A stretch of 16,123 bases of DNA from Rickettsia typhi (GCA_943325485.2 CALPPP020000009.1:1-16123); one strand, 5' to 3'; counted from the first letter of the stretch, positions 6,876-14,293 are shown. The notes: generated by a model from the letters alone, not told the origin. Numbers and translations are program-made.

Positions 6876-7660
6876 GCACTCTCGCTAACCCAAGCAGCCC
6901 ACCGCTTCTGCACATCGCTGATGGTGTCGCCACCATCACCCTGAACCGCCCCGCGCAACGCAACCGTTTGGAAAACGCTGATCTGGGCTTGCTGTTGCAA
7001 TATTTTGGTCAGATCAACCAAGACATGAGCGTCAAGGTGGCGGTGCTGACCGCCAATACCCACGGACACCCCAAGCCGGTGTTTTGCGCGGGCTATGACA
7101 TCGGTGGTTTCAGCGATGCCGATCACGGCTCCACCGCATTTGAAAGAGTACCCGAGGCTTTGAACCAACTTCGCCCCATCACTGTCTGTGCGCTGAATGG
7201 CAGCATCTATGGTGGTGCTACCGACTTGGTGCTGGCTTGCGATTTGCGCATAGCGCTAGAGGGTATCGAGTGGCGCATGCCTGCTGCCGCTTTGGGTTTG
7301 CACTACTACCCCAGCGGTTTGCAACGCTATGTCAGCCATTTCGGCATTGCCGCGGCCAAGCGGGCTTTTCTCACGGCAAGGGTTTTTTCGTCGAAGGATT
7401 TGCAAGCCTTGGGTTTGTTTGAAAGCTTTGCCTCTGCCGCAGATTTTTCAGTGCAACTTCAATCACTCGTCAACGATGTGCTGGCCTTGGCACCCTTGGC
7501 TGCACAAGCCATGAAGCGCTCGCTCAACGACATAGCCGCTGGTCATTACGACGAAGACGTGTTGCGTGAAAGAGAACTGTCCAGCAGCCGAACAGAAGAT
7601 TTTGCTGAGGGTGTGAAGGCGTTTGCTGAGCGCAGAAAGCCGGTGTTCAAAGGGCGTTAG
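6872..7660 (+). CDS. Enoyl-CoA hydratase/isomerase (crotonase) family protein with altered catalytic residues
   Basis: This 262-residue crotonase-fold protein starts at a TTG that overlaps the enamidase TGA in a four-base TTGA, so the two are translationally coupled. The oxyanion-hole segments are present: CAGYD at residues 72-76 and YGGATDLVLACDLRIA around 113-128. The two catalytic glutamates of rat-type enoyl-CoA hydratase are not conserved: the first aligns with D118 and the second, normally in a P-E-I/L context, aligns with A138 in MPAAALG. It may therefore be an isomerase, decarboxylase or hydrolase of a CoA ester, or act on a 2-formylglutarate-derived intermediate. Its exact reaction is unknown. 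It ends one base before the convergent crtC stop. Confidence 0.83.
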   Translation: MSTLANPSSPPLLHIADGVATITLNRPAQRNRLENADLGLLLQYFGQINQDMSVKVAVLTANTHGHPKPVFCAGYDIGGFSDADHGSTAFERVPEALNQLRPITVCALNGSIYGGATDLVLACDLRIALEGIEWRMPAAALGLHYYPSGLQRYVSHFGIAAAKRAFLTARVFSSKDLQALGLFESFASAADFSVQLQSLVNDVLALAPLAAQAMKRSLNDIAAGHYDEDVLRERELSSSRTEDFAEGVKAFAERRKPVFKGR

Positions 7661-7661
7661 C

Positions 7662-8582
7662 TCAAGCCCTTCTGGGCATGCGAAACGGCAACATGGCTTG
7701 CACCACGGGCGACACCAAGCGCGACATGGTGATGCTTTCATGGAAGCTTTGCACTTGTTCCCCCAGTAAATGGCTGTGCAGCAAAGCCCGTTGGTAAAAC
7801 GGTGTGTCCTCCAATTGCTCGGCCACCCGCACACCGCCGTCACTGCGCATACGTCTGCCCAGTCGCCACAGGGTGGAGGGCAAGGTTTGCCGCTCAGGCG
7901 CAAGGAATGGCAAGACCTCGCCTTGGGGTGTGAAGCGCATTGCCAGTAACTTATCCCCCTGCGCAGTCCTTCCTTGGATGTCATACATCACCGCCGTGCT
8001 GCCGTCCTGCATAGGGCTGCGCGACCAGTCCCACTCTCGGCATGATTTGTCAATGGGTTCATCGCCTTCGTTGGAATCCAAATACCCATTGCCCGACCAA
8101 CTTTGGCCGGGGCTGGACAGGGTCACTTCCACCCGCGCACTGGGTGCAATCGGTCCCCATCGATGCAAGCCTTGAGAGTCAATGGCGGTGCTGAAGTTGA
8201 ACAAACCTTGGGGATGCACCCTCACCTGCCCTTGGACACGGTGAGGAAAAGGCACACCCACCTCGTTGATATCGATCAGCAGCGACTGTCCATCCCATCG
8301 CAGGTGACTGGGTCCTATCGTGAACTGGTGCGCATCGCGGTGACAGTGCTGCCCACCCCGCTCGGTCATGGTCCAGCGCTTGGCGTGGCGTGAATACAGC
8401 GCCACATTCAACGCACAAAAATGGTTGGGGTCTGCTGTACCTCCGCGCCTGGCCCATGCGTAATAAGGTGAGAACACACTGCCCACAAAGGCGATGATGG
8501 TCAGACCGTGTTGGCCATCGTCGCTTAATGCGTCAAGGTACCACCAGAGGTAGCCCCCGCTTTGGACAACTTGGTCAAACCG
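7662..8582 (-). CDS. crtC: Carotenoid 1,2-hydratase (hydroxyneurosporene synthase) CrtC, start uncertain
   Basis: CrtC adds water across the terminal 1,2 double bond of neurosporene/lycopene in the spheroidene pathway. Conserved family blocks are GGYLWWYLDALSDDGQHG, FVGSVFSPYYAWARR, ALNVALY, MTERG, LRWDG, the WSGNGYLDSN..E.....CREWDWSR region, LEDTPFYQR and the C-terminal SPVVQAMLPFRMPRR. Homology begins at about 8582, inside the end of crtD, but this frame contains no ATG, GTG or TTG between an ATG at 8726 and a GTG at 8486. The 5' coordinate given is the limit of recognisable homology, not a proven start. A CTG at 8504 or the GTG at 8486 would give shorter products. The gene overlaps crtD by about 58 bases as drawn and ends one base from the convergent crotonase gene. 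Confidence 0.85.
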   Translation of the reverse strand, partial: RFDQVVQSGGYLWWYLDALSDDGQHGLTIIAFVGSVFSPYYAWARRGGTADPNHFCALNVALYSRHAKRWTMTERGGQHCHRDAHQFTIGPSHLRWDGQSLLIDINEVGVPFPHRVQGQVRVHPQGLFNFSTAIDSQGLHRWGPIAPSARVEVTLSSPGQSWSGNGYLDSNEGDEPIDKSCREWDWSRSPMQDGSTAVMYDIQGRTAQGDKLLAMRFTPQGEVLPFLAPERQTLPSTLWRLGRRMRSDGGVRVAEQLEDTPFYQRALLHSHLLGEQVQSFHESITMSRLVSPVVQAMLPFRMPRRA

Positions 8583-10060
8583 AGGTTGGCCATCAGGGCC
8601 GCGGCCGCCAGTTGGCCCGACATGGCCGCCATCGGCACCCCCGGCCCCGGGTGCACGCTGCCCCCCGCCAAGTACAGACCTGGCACCTGGGATTTCGCGT
8701 TCGAGCGGGCGAAGGCTGCCATCCATCCATGTGTGGCTTGGCCATACAAGGCCCCGCCCGTGGCTGGAAAGAGTTGGTTGAAGTCCTGAGGTGTGGTGCG
8801 AATGCATGATGACGAAGGCTCCAACTGTAATGACAAGCCACAACGCGCCAACAAGTCTTGGCTGCTGGCGGTGCAATCGGCCAACTCTTGGGGCGTAAAG
8901 CTGCGCTTGTCGCCGTTGGCTGGCGCATTGACCAAACACAGCAATCGTTCAGCCCCGTTCACTGGCTCGCCCGTGCCACGGTCTTGGGCGCACACATAGA
9001 CCGTGGGCTGCGACGGCAAGCGCGCTTGCTGAAAAATAGCTTCAAATTCTTGGTTGTAGTTAGACCTGAAAAACACATTGTGTCTGTCCAAGGCCAAGCC
9101 TGAGCTAGGTGTGTGCATCGACCAAGTAATGGCTGACAAAGAGCGAGCTTGTTTTTTACCTGCCACGGCAGCTTTGACGCCGGGTCCGAGCAAGCCTTGG
9201 CGCAAGGCCGCAATATCGCCATTGAACACCACGCTATCGGCTCGTAAGCTGTCGCCACTTTGCAAGCGCACACCCGAGACACGACCTTGCGACAGCTCTA
9301 TGCGCTCGCATTCTTGGCCCAGCATGAAACGCACCCCCCTTGCCTGACCTAAACGCTGCAAGCATTGCGCCAGAGCATGCATGCCCCCTTGCACCGCCCA
9401 CACGCCGTCCATCTCAACTTGGGCAATCAACATCAAGGTGGCAGGTGCCTGCCAAGGGGAAGAACCGCAATAAGTGGCATAGCGGGCAAAGAGTTGACGC
9501 AGACGGGGATCGGTGAAATGCTTGCCTAAACTTTCCCAGAGACTGCGCATAGGTCCCACAGAAGCGAGAGTGGCCAAACCACGCGGACCCAGTCCCGACA
9601 TCATCTGCGCCATGGTGGGCGACGGTGAACGGATGAAAGGCCCCTCCAAAGCATCGTAGACCGCACGGGTGGTTTTGCAAAATTCCACGAAACGCTTGGC
9701 TTGCTCAGGACCCGCAAAACGCTCCACTGCATCTACCGATTTTTGAGGATCGGCGTACAAATCAAGTTGCGAGCCGTCCTCCCAAAAGTGGCGAGCCAAC
9801 ACGTCCAAACGCTGGACAGTCAATTCTCTTTCTAAGCGTGTGCCTACCGAGGCCATGATCTGGTCAAACACCCAACGCATGGTGAACACCGTGGGGCCAC
9901 TGTCCACAGCAACCCCATTGGGCATGAGTTGGCGCATTTTTCCGCCAACCTGATCGGCCTTGTCAACGACAGTCACCGACAAACCTTGCTGGGCCAGTTG
10001 CAATGCGCTGACCAAGCCTGCCATGCCAGCACCAACCACGACCACTTTGTGTTCAGCCAT
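8525..10060 (-). CDS. crtD: Carotenoid 3,4-desaturase (methoxyneurosporene/hydroxyneurosporene dehydrogenase) CrtD
   Basis: This 511-residue FAD-dependent desaturase of the phytoene-desaturase family introduces the C-3,4 double bond into 1-hydroxylated carotenoids. The N-terminal dinucleotide-binding motif VVVVGAGMAG is at residues 6-15 with the ribose-binding acidic residue D33, followed by VGGKM. The C-terminal FAD motif reads LYLAGGSVHPGPGVPMAAMSG. The start is the ATG at 10060, which overlaps the crtA stop by eight bases; the longer open frame to 10294 lies inside crtA. The last 18 or so residues beyond ALMANLG are unusual for the family and coincide with the crtC N-terminal overlap. CrtD is assigned over CrtI because it sits between crtA and crtC, and the specificity is inferred from that context. 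Confidence 0.9.
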   Translation of the reverse strand: MAEHKVVVVGAGMAGLVSALQLAQQGLSVTVVDKADQVGGKMRQLMPNGVAVDSGPTVFTMRWVFDQIMASVGTRLERELTVQRLDVLARHFWEDGSQLDLYADPQKSVDAVERFAGPEQAKRFVEFCKTTRAVYDALEGPFIRSPSPTMAQMMSGLGPRGLATLASVGPMRSLWESLGKHFTDPRLRQLFARYATYCGSSPWQAPATLMLIAQVEMDGVWAVQGGMHALAQCLQRLGQARGVRFMLGQECERIELSQGRVSGVRLQSGDSLRADSVVFNGDIAALRQGLLGPGVKAAVAGKKQARSLSAITWSMHTPSSGLALDRHNVFFRSNYNQEFEAIFQQARLPSQPTVYVCAQDRGTGEPVNGAERLLCLVNAPANGDKRSFTPQELADCTASSQDLLARCGLSLQLEPSSSCIRTTPQDFNQLFPATGGALYGQATHGWMAAFARSNAKSQVPGLYLAGGSVHPGPGVPMAAMSGQLAAAALMANLGLTKLSKAGATSGGTLTH

Positions 10061-10799
10061 GCGCCACCACCTCTTGCGGCATGAGCCACTCACCCACGGT
10101 GCGTAACAAGCGCATCCGCACAAACATCGATTCGGAGAAAAAATCGTTTTTGTAAGCAGCGGCAATGGCTTGTTGGTGGGCGCCCGTGTGGGCGTAGTCC
10201 AGCATGGCTTGGGTGTCCCGCCACACACTGAAAGTGCATTGCCGCACCAGCGGCGCTTCACCCAAACCCATGGCCACAGAGCAACCTGGCGCATGACTCA
10301 AATCCGCTTGAGCCGCGGGCGCATAGCGCCAAAATGCCACCGCTTTGGCAGGTCGAATGCTGGCTCGGGTGATGGCGGCCATCGCAGGGTTGCGTGGCTC
10401 AAAAGCGTAGTGACCTAGCTTGTCGTCAGGCGTGACTTCAAAAGTACGACCGTCCCAAGCGCCTTTGCACGAAGTGATGGCCAATAAACTGGCTTGGCAT
10501 TGCCTGGCACGTTCTTGGTAAGCAGCAAGCCACGGACCGTTTAAAAATGTGTCTGCGTTATCGGCATGATCAAAGACACAAATCAAGCCTTGGTGTGAAG
10601 CGCTGGGGCGCAAGCTGAAACCGCCTTGGTGACCACTGCCCATGACCTTGGTGAAAAGCAATCCAGGCGTCTCTTTGAACGCTGAAGCGCCCTGAACCAA
10701 GCGCAACCAACCCCAGCCTTGGTGGGCCCTTAAATAATCCACCAAAATAACCACAACCACCCCCGAGACAGCAAGAGACACGGGATCTTGGTTGACCAT
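10053..10799 (-). CDS. crtA: Spheroidene monooxygenase CrtA
   Basis: This 248-residue protein matches CrtA, the O2-dependent haem-containing oxygenase that converts spheroidene to spheroidenone (a 2-keto carotenoid). Recognisable blocks are TPGLLFTKVMGSGHQGGFSLRP near residues 45-66, the FDHADNADTFLNGPWLAAYQERA segment, RNPAMAAITRASIRPAKAVAFWR and the C-terminal FFSESMFVRMRLLR. The N-terminal 15-20 residues are hydrophobic and divergent. The gene starts 41 bases after the pufC stop and overlaps crtD by eight bases. Its Shine-Dalgarno is weak (GAGAC). Its presence suggests ketocarotenoids are made when oxygen is available, as in other spheroidenone-containing phototrophs. Confidence 0.87.
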   Translation of the reverse strand: MVNQDPVSLAVSGVVVVILVDYLRAHQGWGWLRLVQGASAFKETPGLLFTKVMGSGHQGGFSLRPSASHQGLICVFDHADNADTFLNGPWLAAYQERARQCQASLLAITSCKGAWDGRTFEVTPDDKLGHYAFEPRNPAMAAITRASIRPAKAVAFWRYAPAAQADLSHAPGCSVAMGLGEAPLVRQCTFSVWRDTQAMLDYAHTGAHQQAIAAAYKNDFFSESMFVRMRLLRTVGEWLMPQEVVAHG

Positions 10800-10840
10800 G
10801 GGTGTCTCATGCCGCTGGGGTTGACTGCCGCGGCGCGGTG

Positions 10841-11890
10841 CTAATTGCCAGCCACTTGGGCGGCTTTGCCAGAGGGCGCTGACAGCTCGGGGAAGTCTTT
10901 GAGCATCTTTGCACCGTTAAGTGGCTTGTAAGCACCTTGGTGGCAAGTTGCACAGTTCACCTTGGCCACGTCGCCTAACTCGCCTTTACGGTGCGCGGGG
11001 AAGGTGTCGGTGAGTGGCTGCATATAGCCCTTGTTCAGGTCCCGCGCCATGCGTATGCCGTGCCACGCTGTGGCCCGTTGTGGCGGACTGTTTTCCCAGC
11101 TCTGGAAGGATCGTGAGTTGTGGCAGTAGGTGCAATTGACGCCCAGACCTTCAGACATATGCGACATCAGACCATACGTCCACTCGGTTTGCTTGGTGGA
11201 CTGGCGGTTACCTGTGGGCAATGCCGTGGGGCCATTCACGCGAATATTGAGATCACCAAGCAAAAACGGTGTGAACGGGTCGTTAGGCAAAGAAGACAAA
11301 TTCACCACCCTGGCTGGCTCGTTTTGTCCGGCTTTGTCACCCATGAAGTTGGACCCATAAGGCTGATGGTTGGCCGTGAACCAAATTTCGCTGGGCACAG
11401 GTTTTCCTCGGTGGCAGGTGTAGCAAGTCACGCCTGTCTCCGCGACGTGGGGTTTCCATTCGCTGTTGATGTACTGCGTCATCTGCAACATGCGACGCGC
11501 CACCACCTTGGTGTACTTCTCGTCGTCAGCAAAGTTGGCAGGGTTGTGACAGTAAACACAACCACCGTCGTTAGGCGACACCCATGACGTCATGGAGGCC
11601 ATGAGACGGTTGAACTGTGCCACGCTCAAGTCGCCCAAGACCTTGACATTTTTATAGGCCTGCGCTGCTTTGGGGCCTTCCCCCGGGGCTGCTGGCAAAG
11701 CCACCGGTGCTTGGTTGGCTTCGGTTTTCACGGCCAACAAGCGAGGGTTGTAAACCTGCACCATGCCGGTACCACGGTAACCGTGTTGCACACTGTCTTG
11801 GAAGGGGCGTTCACAAGCGGTGAGCAACAAAATCGCAGACAGACCAGTGGCGTAGGTCGCCAAGCGTCGTAAAAAGGACATGGACTTCAT
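10841..11890 (-). CDS. pufC: Tetrahaem cytochrome c subunit of the photosynthetic reaction centre (PufC)
   Basis: This 349-residue periplasmic lipoprotein re-reduces the photo-oxidised special pair. The signal sequence ends in the lipobox LLTAC with lipidated C26. Four haem-attachment motifs are seen: CVYCH (111-115), CYTCH (156-160), CTYCH (253-257) and CATCH (313-317), arranged as two pairs as in the Blastochloris viridis subunit. Methionines before the haem sites, such as those in RLMASM and the MSHMSEG region, are candidate sixth ligands. The ATG at 11890 overlaps the pufM stop in a four-base ATGA; an in-frame ATG at 11881 is an alternative. The C-terminus is Ala/Gly-rich. It is the last puf gene before crtA. 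Confidence 0.96.
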   Translation of the reverse strand: MKSMSFLRRLATYATGLSAILLLTACERPFQDSVQHGYRGTGMVQVYNPRLLAVKTEANQAPVALPAAPGEGPKAAQAYKNVKVLGDLSVAQFNRLMASMTSWVSPNDGGCVYCHNPANFADDEKYTKVVARRMLQMTQYINSEWKPHVAETGVTCYTCHRGKPVPSEIWFTANHQPYGSNFMGDKAGQNEPARVVNLSSLPNDPFTPFLLGDLNIRVNGPTALPTGNRQSTKQTEWTYGLMSHMSEGLGVNCTYCHNSRSFQSWENSPPQRATAWHGIRMARDLNKGYMQPLTDTFPAHRKGELGDVAKVNCATCHQGAYKPLNGAKMLKDFPELSAPSGKAAQVAGN

Positions 11891-12864
11891 GGTTTGACTC
11901 CCAAACTCAGGGCCGGATCGATGACCGGTGGGAAAACATTGGGATAGGGTGGTGCCACACCATGTTTGATGGCCCACAAATACCAGTTGTCCACCACGGT
12001 GCCTGTCAGCAAAATACCGATACCGCCAGTGATGGGACACAAAACCGCAAACCACCAAGCCCAGCGATGGATGGACTCCATGGTGGCGTTAAAGCCCATG
12101 GTCCAGCGCCAGAACAAAGCAGCACGCTCAGACGCGGTACCGCGGTCGACAATTTGCTCGATCTCGCGTTCACCACCAAAACGGGTCACCGCCAAGATGG
12201 TGGCACCGTGCATCGCAAACAGCAGAACCGAGCCATACAAGAACACAATGCTCAAGGCATGGAAGGGGTTGTAGAAGAGATTGCCATAGCGAATTGACAA
12301 AGCAGCTGTCCAGTCAAGGTGGGGGAAGATGCCATAAGGCACAGCCTCACCCCATGAACCCATCAGGATAGGGCGGAAAAAACCCAACACAAACATCAAC
12401 CACAAAGCCGCAGCAAACGCCCAAGCCACATGCGTGCCCAAGCCCAGCTGTGTGGCTCGGCGGTACATCCGAGCCCACCACAACAACACCGAAGCGCTGA
12501 GAAAAATGCCACAAATCAGAAACCATCCACCTTGGTTCAGCGGGGGCCACGATAAGCCGTACTCGGGAGGAGGCGGTTCAAGGGCCAGCCAAAACAACTG
12601 GCGGACAAACTGCACGGGATCGTAATTGACCGAGGCCAACATGTTCATGCCGATGATGTTGAAAGCAATCAGGCCGCAGATCAGCGAGGCAAGACCTAAA
12701 CCACCCAAATAAATGGGGCCGAGTTGGGCGTTACCGATCTTGCCCAAGATCCAGTAGACCGCGGGATGACCGGTGCGTGGACTGTTGCCAGGGCCTAAGG
12801 CTTCGCCGAGGTGAACCGGGCCTTTGGCCTGCACCGTGGTGAATAAATTGAGATAGTCAGCCAT
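11887..12864 (-). CDS. pufM: Photosynthetic reaction centre M subunit
   Basis: This 325-residue five-helix membrane protein is the M half of the type II reaction-centre core. Its numbering matches the Rhodobacter protein: H182 (accessory bacteriochlorophyll), H202 (special pair), Y210 beside the primary donor, and H219, E234 and H266 (non-haem iron) are all present. The QA-side tryptophan segment around FWRWTMGF is conserved. The C-terminal tail extends past helix E, as in species that carry a cytochrome subunit. GAGGAG seven bases upstream of the ATG supports this start. It lies 21 bases after pufL and overlaps pufC by four bases. Confidence 0.98.
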   Translation of the reverse strand: MADYLNLFTTVQAKGPVHLGEALGPGNSPRTGHPAVYWILGKIGNAQLGPIYLGGLGLASLICGLIAFNIIGMNMLASVNYDPVQFVRQLFWLALEPPPPEYGLSWPPLNQGGWFLICGIFLSASVLLWWARMYRRATQLGLGTHVAWAFAAALWLMFVLGFFRPILMGSWGEAVPYGIFPHLDWTAALSIRYGNLFYNPFHALSIVFLYGSVLLFAMHGATILAVTRFGGEREIEQIVDRGTASERAALFWRWTMGFNATMESIHRWAWWFAVLCPITGGIGILLTGTVVDNWYLWAIKHGVAPPYPNVFPPVIDPALSLGVKP

Positions 12865-12885
12865 GTGTGTGCTCCTCGTTTTCCA

Positions 12886-13719
12886 TTAAGGCCACTGAGA
12901 CCAAATCGGCAGGTTCAACCACCAGCCCCACCATTCAGGCCAACCGCGACTCCAGAAGGGTCCGCTGATGACAATGCAAAGCGCACTGAACAATACCGCT
13001 GCCAAGGCAAGAAACACACCCAAGCGATGAATACCCAAAGTACCAATGGAGTAACCGATGGTGTCGCGGAAAAAAGTGTCTTCATGCTCAGGCGTCTTGA
13101 CCACTTGGCCATAGCCAGGGTTGGTGGCAGACAAAATCAAAGCACCATGCAAGGACAACGCAAAGGTGGTGGCAAAGAAGAAACTCACAGCCAGCATATG
13201 CGCCGGGTTGTAGTGGAAATGCAGGTATTGATAGCCCACGTTGGACACCCAATCGAGGTGACTGTAAATACCGTAAGGGAAACCATGACCCCAAGCACCC
13301 ATCAGAATCGGGCGAAAAACATTCAAGGTAACGTAGGCCAAGATAGCAATGCCGAACATAAACGGCACATGAAAGCCCATGCCCAATTTGCGGCAAATTT
13401 CAACCTCCCGCAAAGCCCACGACCCGAAGGCACCGATGGCGCAAACGGTGATGACCTGCCATAACCCCCCTTCCTGCAAAGGCGCAAAACGCAAGCCATA
13501 AGACAGGTCTGGCGGGGCAATACTGATTTGCCACAGATTCCATGTCGGGCCCAGTGCAGCGCCCCACAAAATCATGGCAGTACCAAGAAATGAGAAGAAG
13601 ATGGTCGTGACGCCGAAGAAACCGACATAAAACGGACCTATCCAAAAATCGAACAAGTCACCTGCCAGCAGCGTTCCGCCGCGCACTCGGTATTTTTTTT
13701 CAAAGCTGAGCATGGCCAT
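12886..13719 (-). CDS. pufL: Photosynthetic reaction centre L subunit
   Basis: This 277-residue five-helix membrane protein is the L half of the reaction-centre core. With a one-residue offset from the Rhodobacter numbering, H154 is the accessory bacteriochlorophyll ligand, H174 the special-pair ligand, Y163 lies between cytochrome and special pair, and H191 and H231 bind the non-haem iron. The QB pocket residues are present: EHEDTFFRD with E213, and S224 in [11 protein letters not shown]. The ATG at 13719 has AGGAG at 13733-13729; an ATG at 13713 is a second possibility. A conserved-type stem-loop lies between pufA and this gene. Confidence 0.98.
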   Translation of the reverse strand: MAMLSFEKKYRVRGGTLLAGDLFDFWIGPFYVGFFGVTTIFFSFLGTAMILWGAALGPTWNLWQISIAPPDLSYGLRFAPLQEGGLWQVITVCAIGAFGSWALREVEICRKLGMGFHVPFMFGIAILAYVTLNVFRPILMGAWGHGFPYGIYSHLDWVSNVGYQYLHFHYNPAHMLAVSFFFATTFALSLHGALILSATNPGYGQVVKTPEHEDTFFRDTIGYSIGTLGIHRLGVFLALAAVLFSALCIVISGPFWSRGWPEWWGWWLNLPIWSQWP

Positions 13720-13774
13720 GTTGAAGCTCTCCTGCCGCAAGTGATGGGTGAAAAGGAAAAATCAAATTGCAGAT

Positions 13775-13801
13775 GCTGCAAGTCTTTGAGGACTTGGCAG
13801 C
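13775..13801 (-). promoter_or_regulatory. pufA-pufL intercistronic stem-loop
   Basis: In the 102-base pufA-pufL gap the minus-strand RNA can form a ten-base-pair stem with one bulged C: GCTGC-C-AAGTC, loop CTCAAA, then GACTTGCAGC. A T-rich stretch (TTTGATTTTT) follows about nine bases downstream. In Rhodobacter capsulatus, hairpins at this place protect the pufBA segment from 3' decay, so antenna mRNA outlasts reaction-centre mRNA. The same role is inferred here from position and structure. It could also act as a partial terminator. Confidence 0.6.
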
Positions 13802-13821
13802 ACCTGCGGTACTGCCAAATT

Positions 13822-14022
13822 TCAGGACTTTGCTGCAGGAACTGCGGCAGGCATGGGCGAATTCTGTGCCGATGCTGCTGCGGGTTTCTTTGCGCCGTCC
13901 AACCAGTTGAATTTGTTGGTGCTTAGCAAAATGAGGTGAATCATCGCTGCCAAGCCAAACAGGAAAATGCCTTGAACGACCATTGCACGCAATGGATCGT
14001 AAAGTCGCCAAATTCTCCACAT
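13822..14022 (-). CDS. pufA: LH1 light-harvesting alpha polypeptide
   Basis: This 66-residue single-helix antenna protein has the LH1 alpha signature: N-terminal [10 protein letters not shown], a hydrophobic helix with the bacteriochlorophyll-ligating H29 in [11 protein letters not shown], then FNWLDG. Residues 45-66 form an Ala/Pro/Lys-rich tail that is likely cytologically periplasmic and might be trimmed after insertion. AGGAG (14035-14031) precedes the ATG at 14022 by eight bases, and the TAG stop of the upstream 75-residue ORF is part of that ribosome-binding site. The gene is separated from its usual partner pufB by that ORF, which is unusual. Confidence 0.95.
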   Translation of the reverse strand: MWRIWRLYDPLRAMVVQGIFLFGLAAMIHLILLSTNKFNWLDGAKKPAAASAQNSPMPAAVPAAKS

Positions 14023-14033
14023 GGTGAGATCTC

Positions 14034-14261
14034 CTAAATGATGTGAGACATGAACGTATAAACCGATGCTTTCACACCCCCAATGACATTGGTCATGTTC
14101 TCGGCACCTGGTAGCCAACTCTTCCATCGCAGTCCGACCAGCTGGCCAAAAACTGCAAAAGAAAGAAGTACGACAAAACAAGGCACAAAGATCAGGACAA
14201 ACGCAATCTTGTCGTCCCAGCCGTTAGGCCTTTGTGTGACATGGGTAGTGATGTTTGACAT
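14034..14261 (-). CDS. Unrecognised 75-residue single-helix membrane protein between pufB and pufA
   Basis: This small protein was not recognised. It has a polar N-terminus (residues 1-18), one clear transmembrane segment at about 19-44 ([12 protein letters not shown] onward), a GxxxG pair at G39/G43, then [11 protein letters not shown] and a possibly amphipathic C-terminal segment ending MSHII. It has no histidine inside the helix, so it is not an LH1 alpha or beta chain. A good ribosome-binding site (ACGGAG, seven-base gap) precedes the ATG, and its TAG stop lies within the pufA Shine-Dalgarno, so it is almost certainly translated with the antenna genes. The layout (one helix with GxxxG, a basic residue and LP after it, short C-terminal helix) recalls PufX, but PufX is encoded after pufM in Rhodobacter and no alignment was run. 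A role in RC-LH1 assembly or ring opening is a hypothesis. Confidence 0.82.
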   Translation of the reverse strand: MSNITTHVTQRPNGWDDKIAFVLIFVPCFVVLLSFAVFGQLVGLRWKSWLPGAENMTNVIGGVKASVYTFMSHII

Positions 14262-14293
14262 GGTTTAACTCCGTTCGGTGAAAAGAACCTACC

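Noticed and set aside
6230..7168. Minus-strand open frame of 312 codons
   Set aside because: It is antisense to the enamidase and crotonase genes, which have clear catalytic motifs; the translated sequence has no recognisable domain.
8583..8939. Upstream extension of the crtC frame to 8939
   Set aside because: This stretch is the crtD sequence read in another frame; the Gly/Pro/Arg-rich translation does not resemble CrtC, and crtD is clearly coding there.
10061..10294. Upstream extension of the crtD frame to 10294
   Set aside because: It lies inside crtA, is Trp/Cys/Arg-rich, and the FAD motif begins a few residues after the internal ATG at 10060.
10800..10840. Possible hairpin between pufC and crtA as a terminator
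   Set aside because: Only a five-pair GCCGC/GCGGC stem with a 14-base loop and no following T run can be formed, so it is not convincing as a terminator.
14034..14261. Calling the 75-codon ORF pufX outright
   Set aside because: The resemblance is only in layout (one helix, GxxxG, LP then short helix). Residue identity is low by eye and the gene position differs from Rhodobacter pufX.
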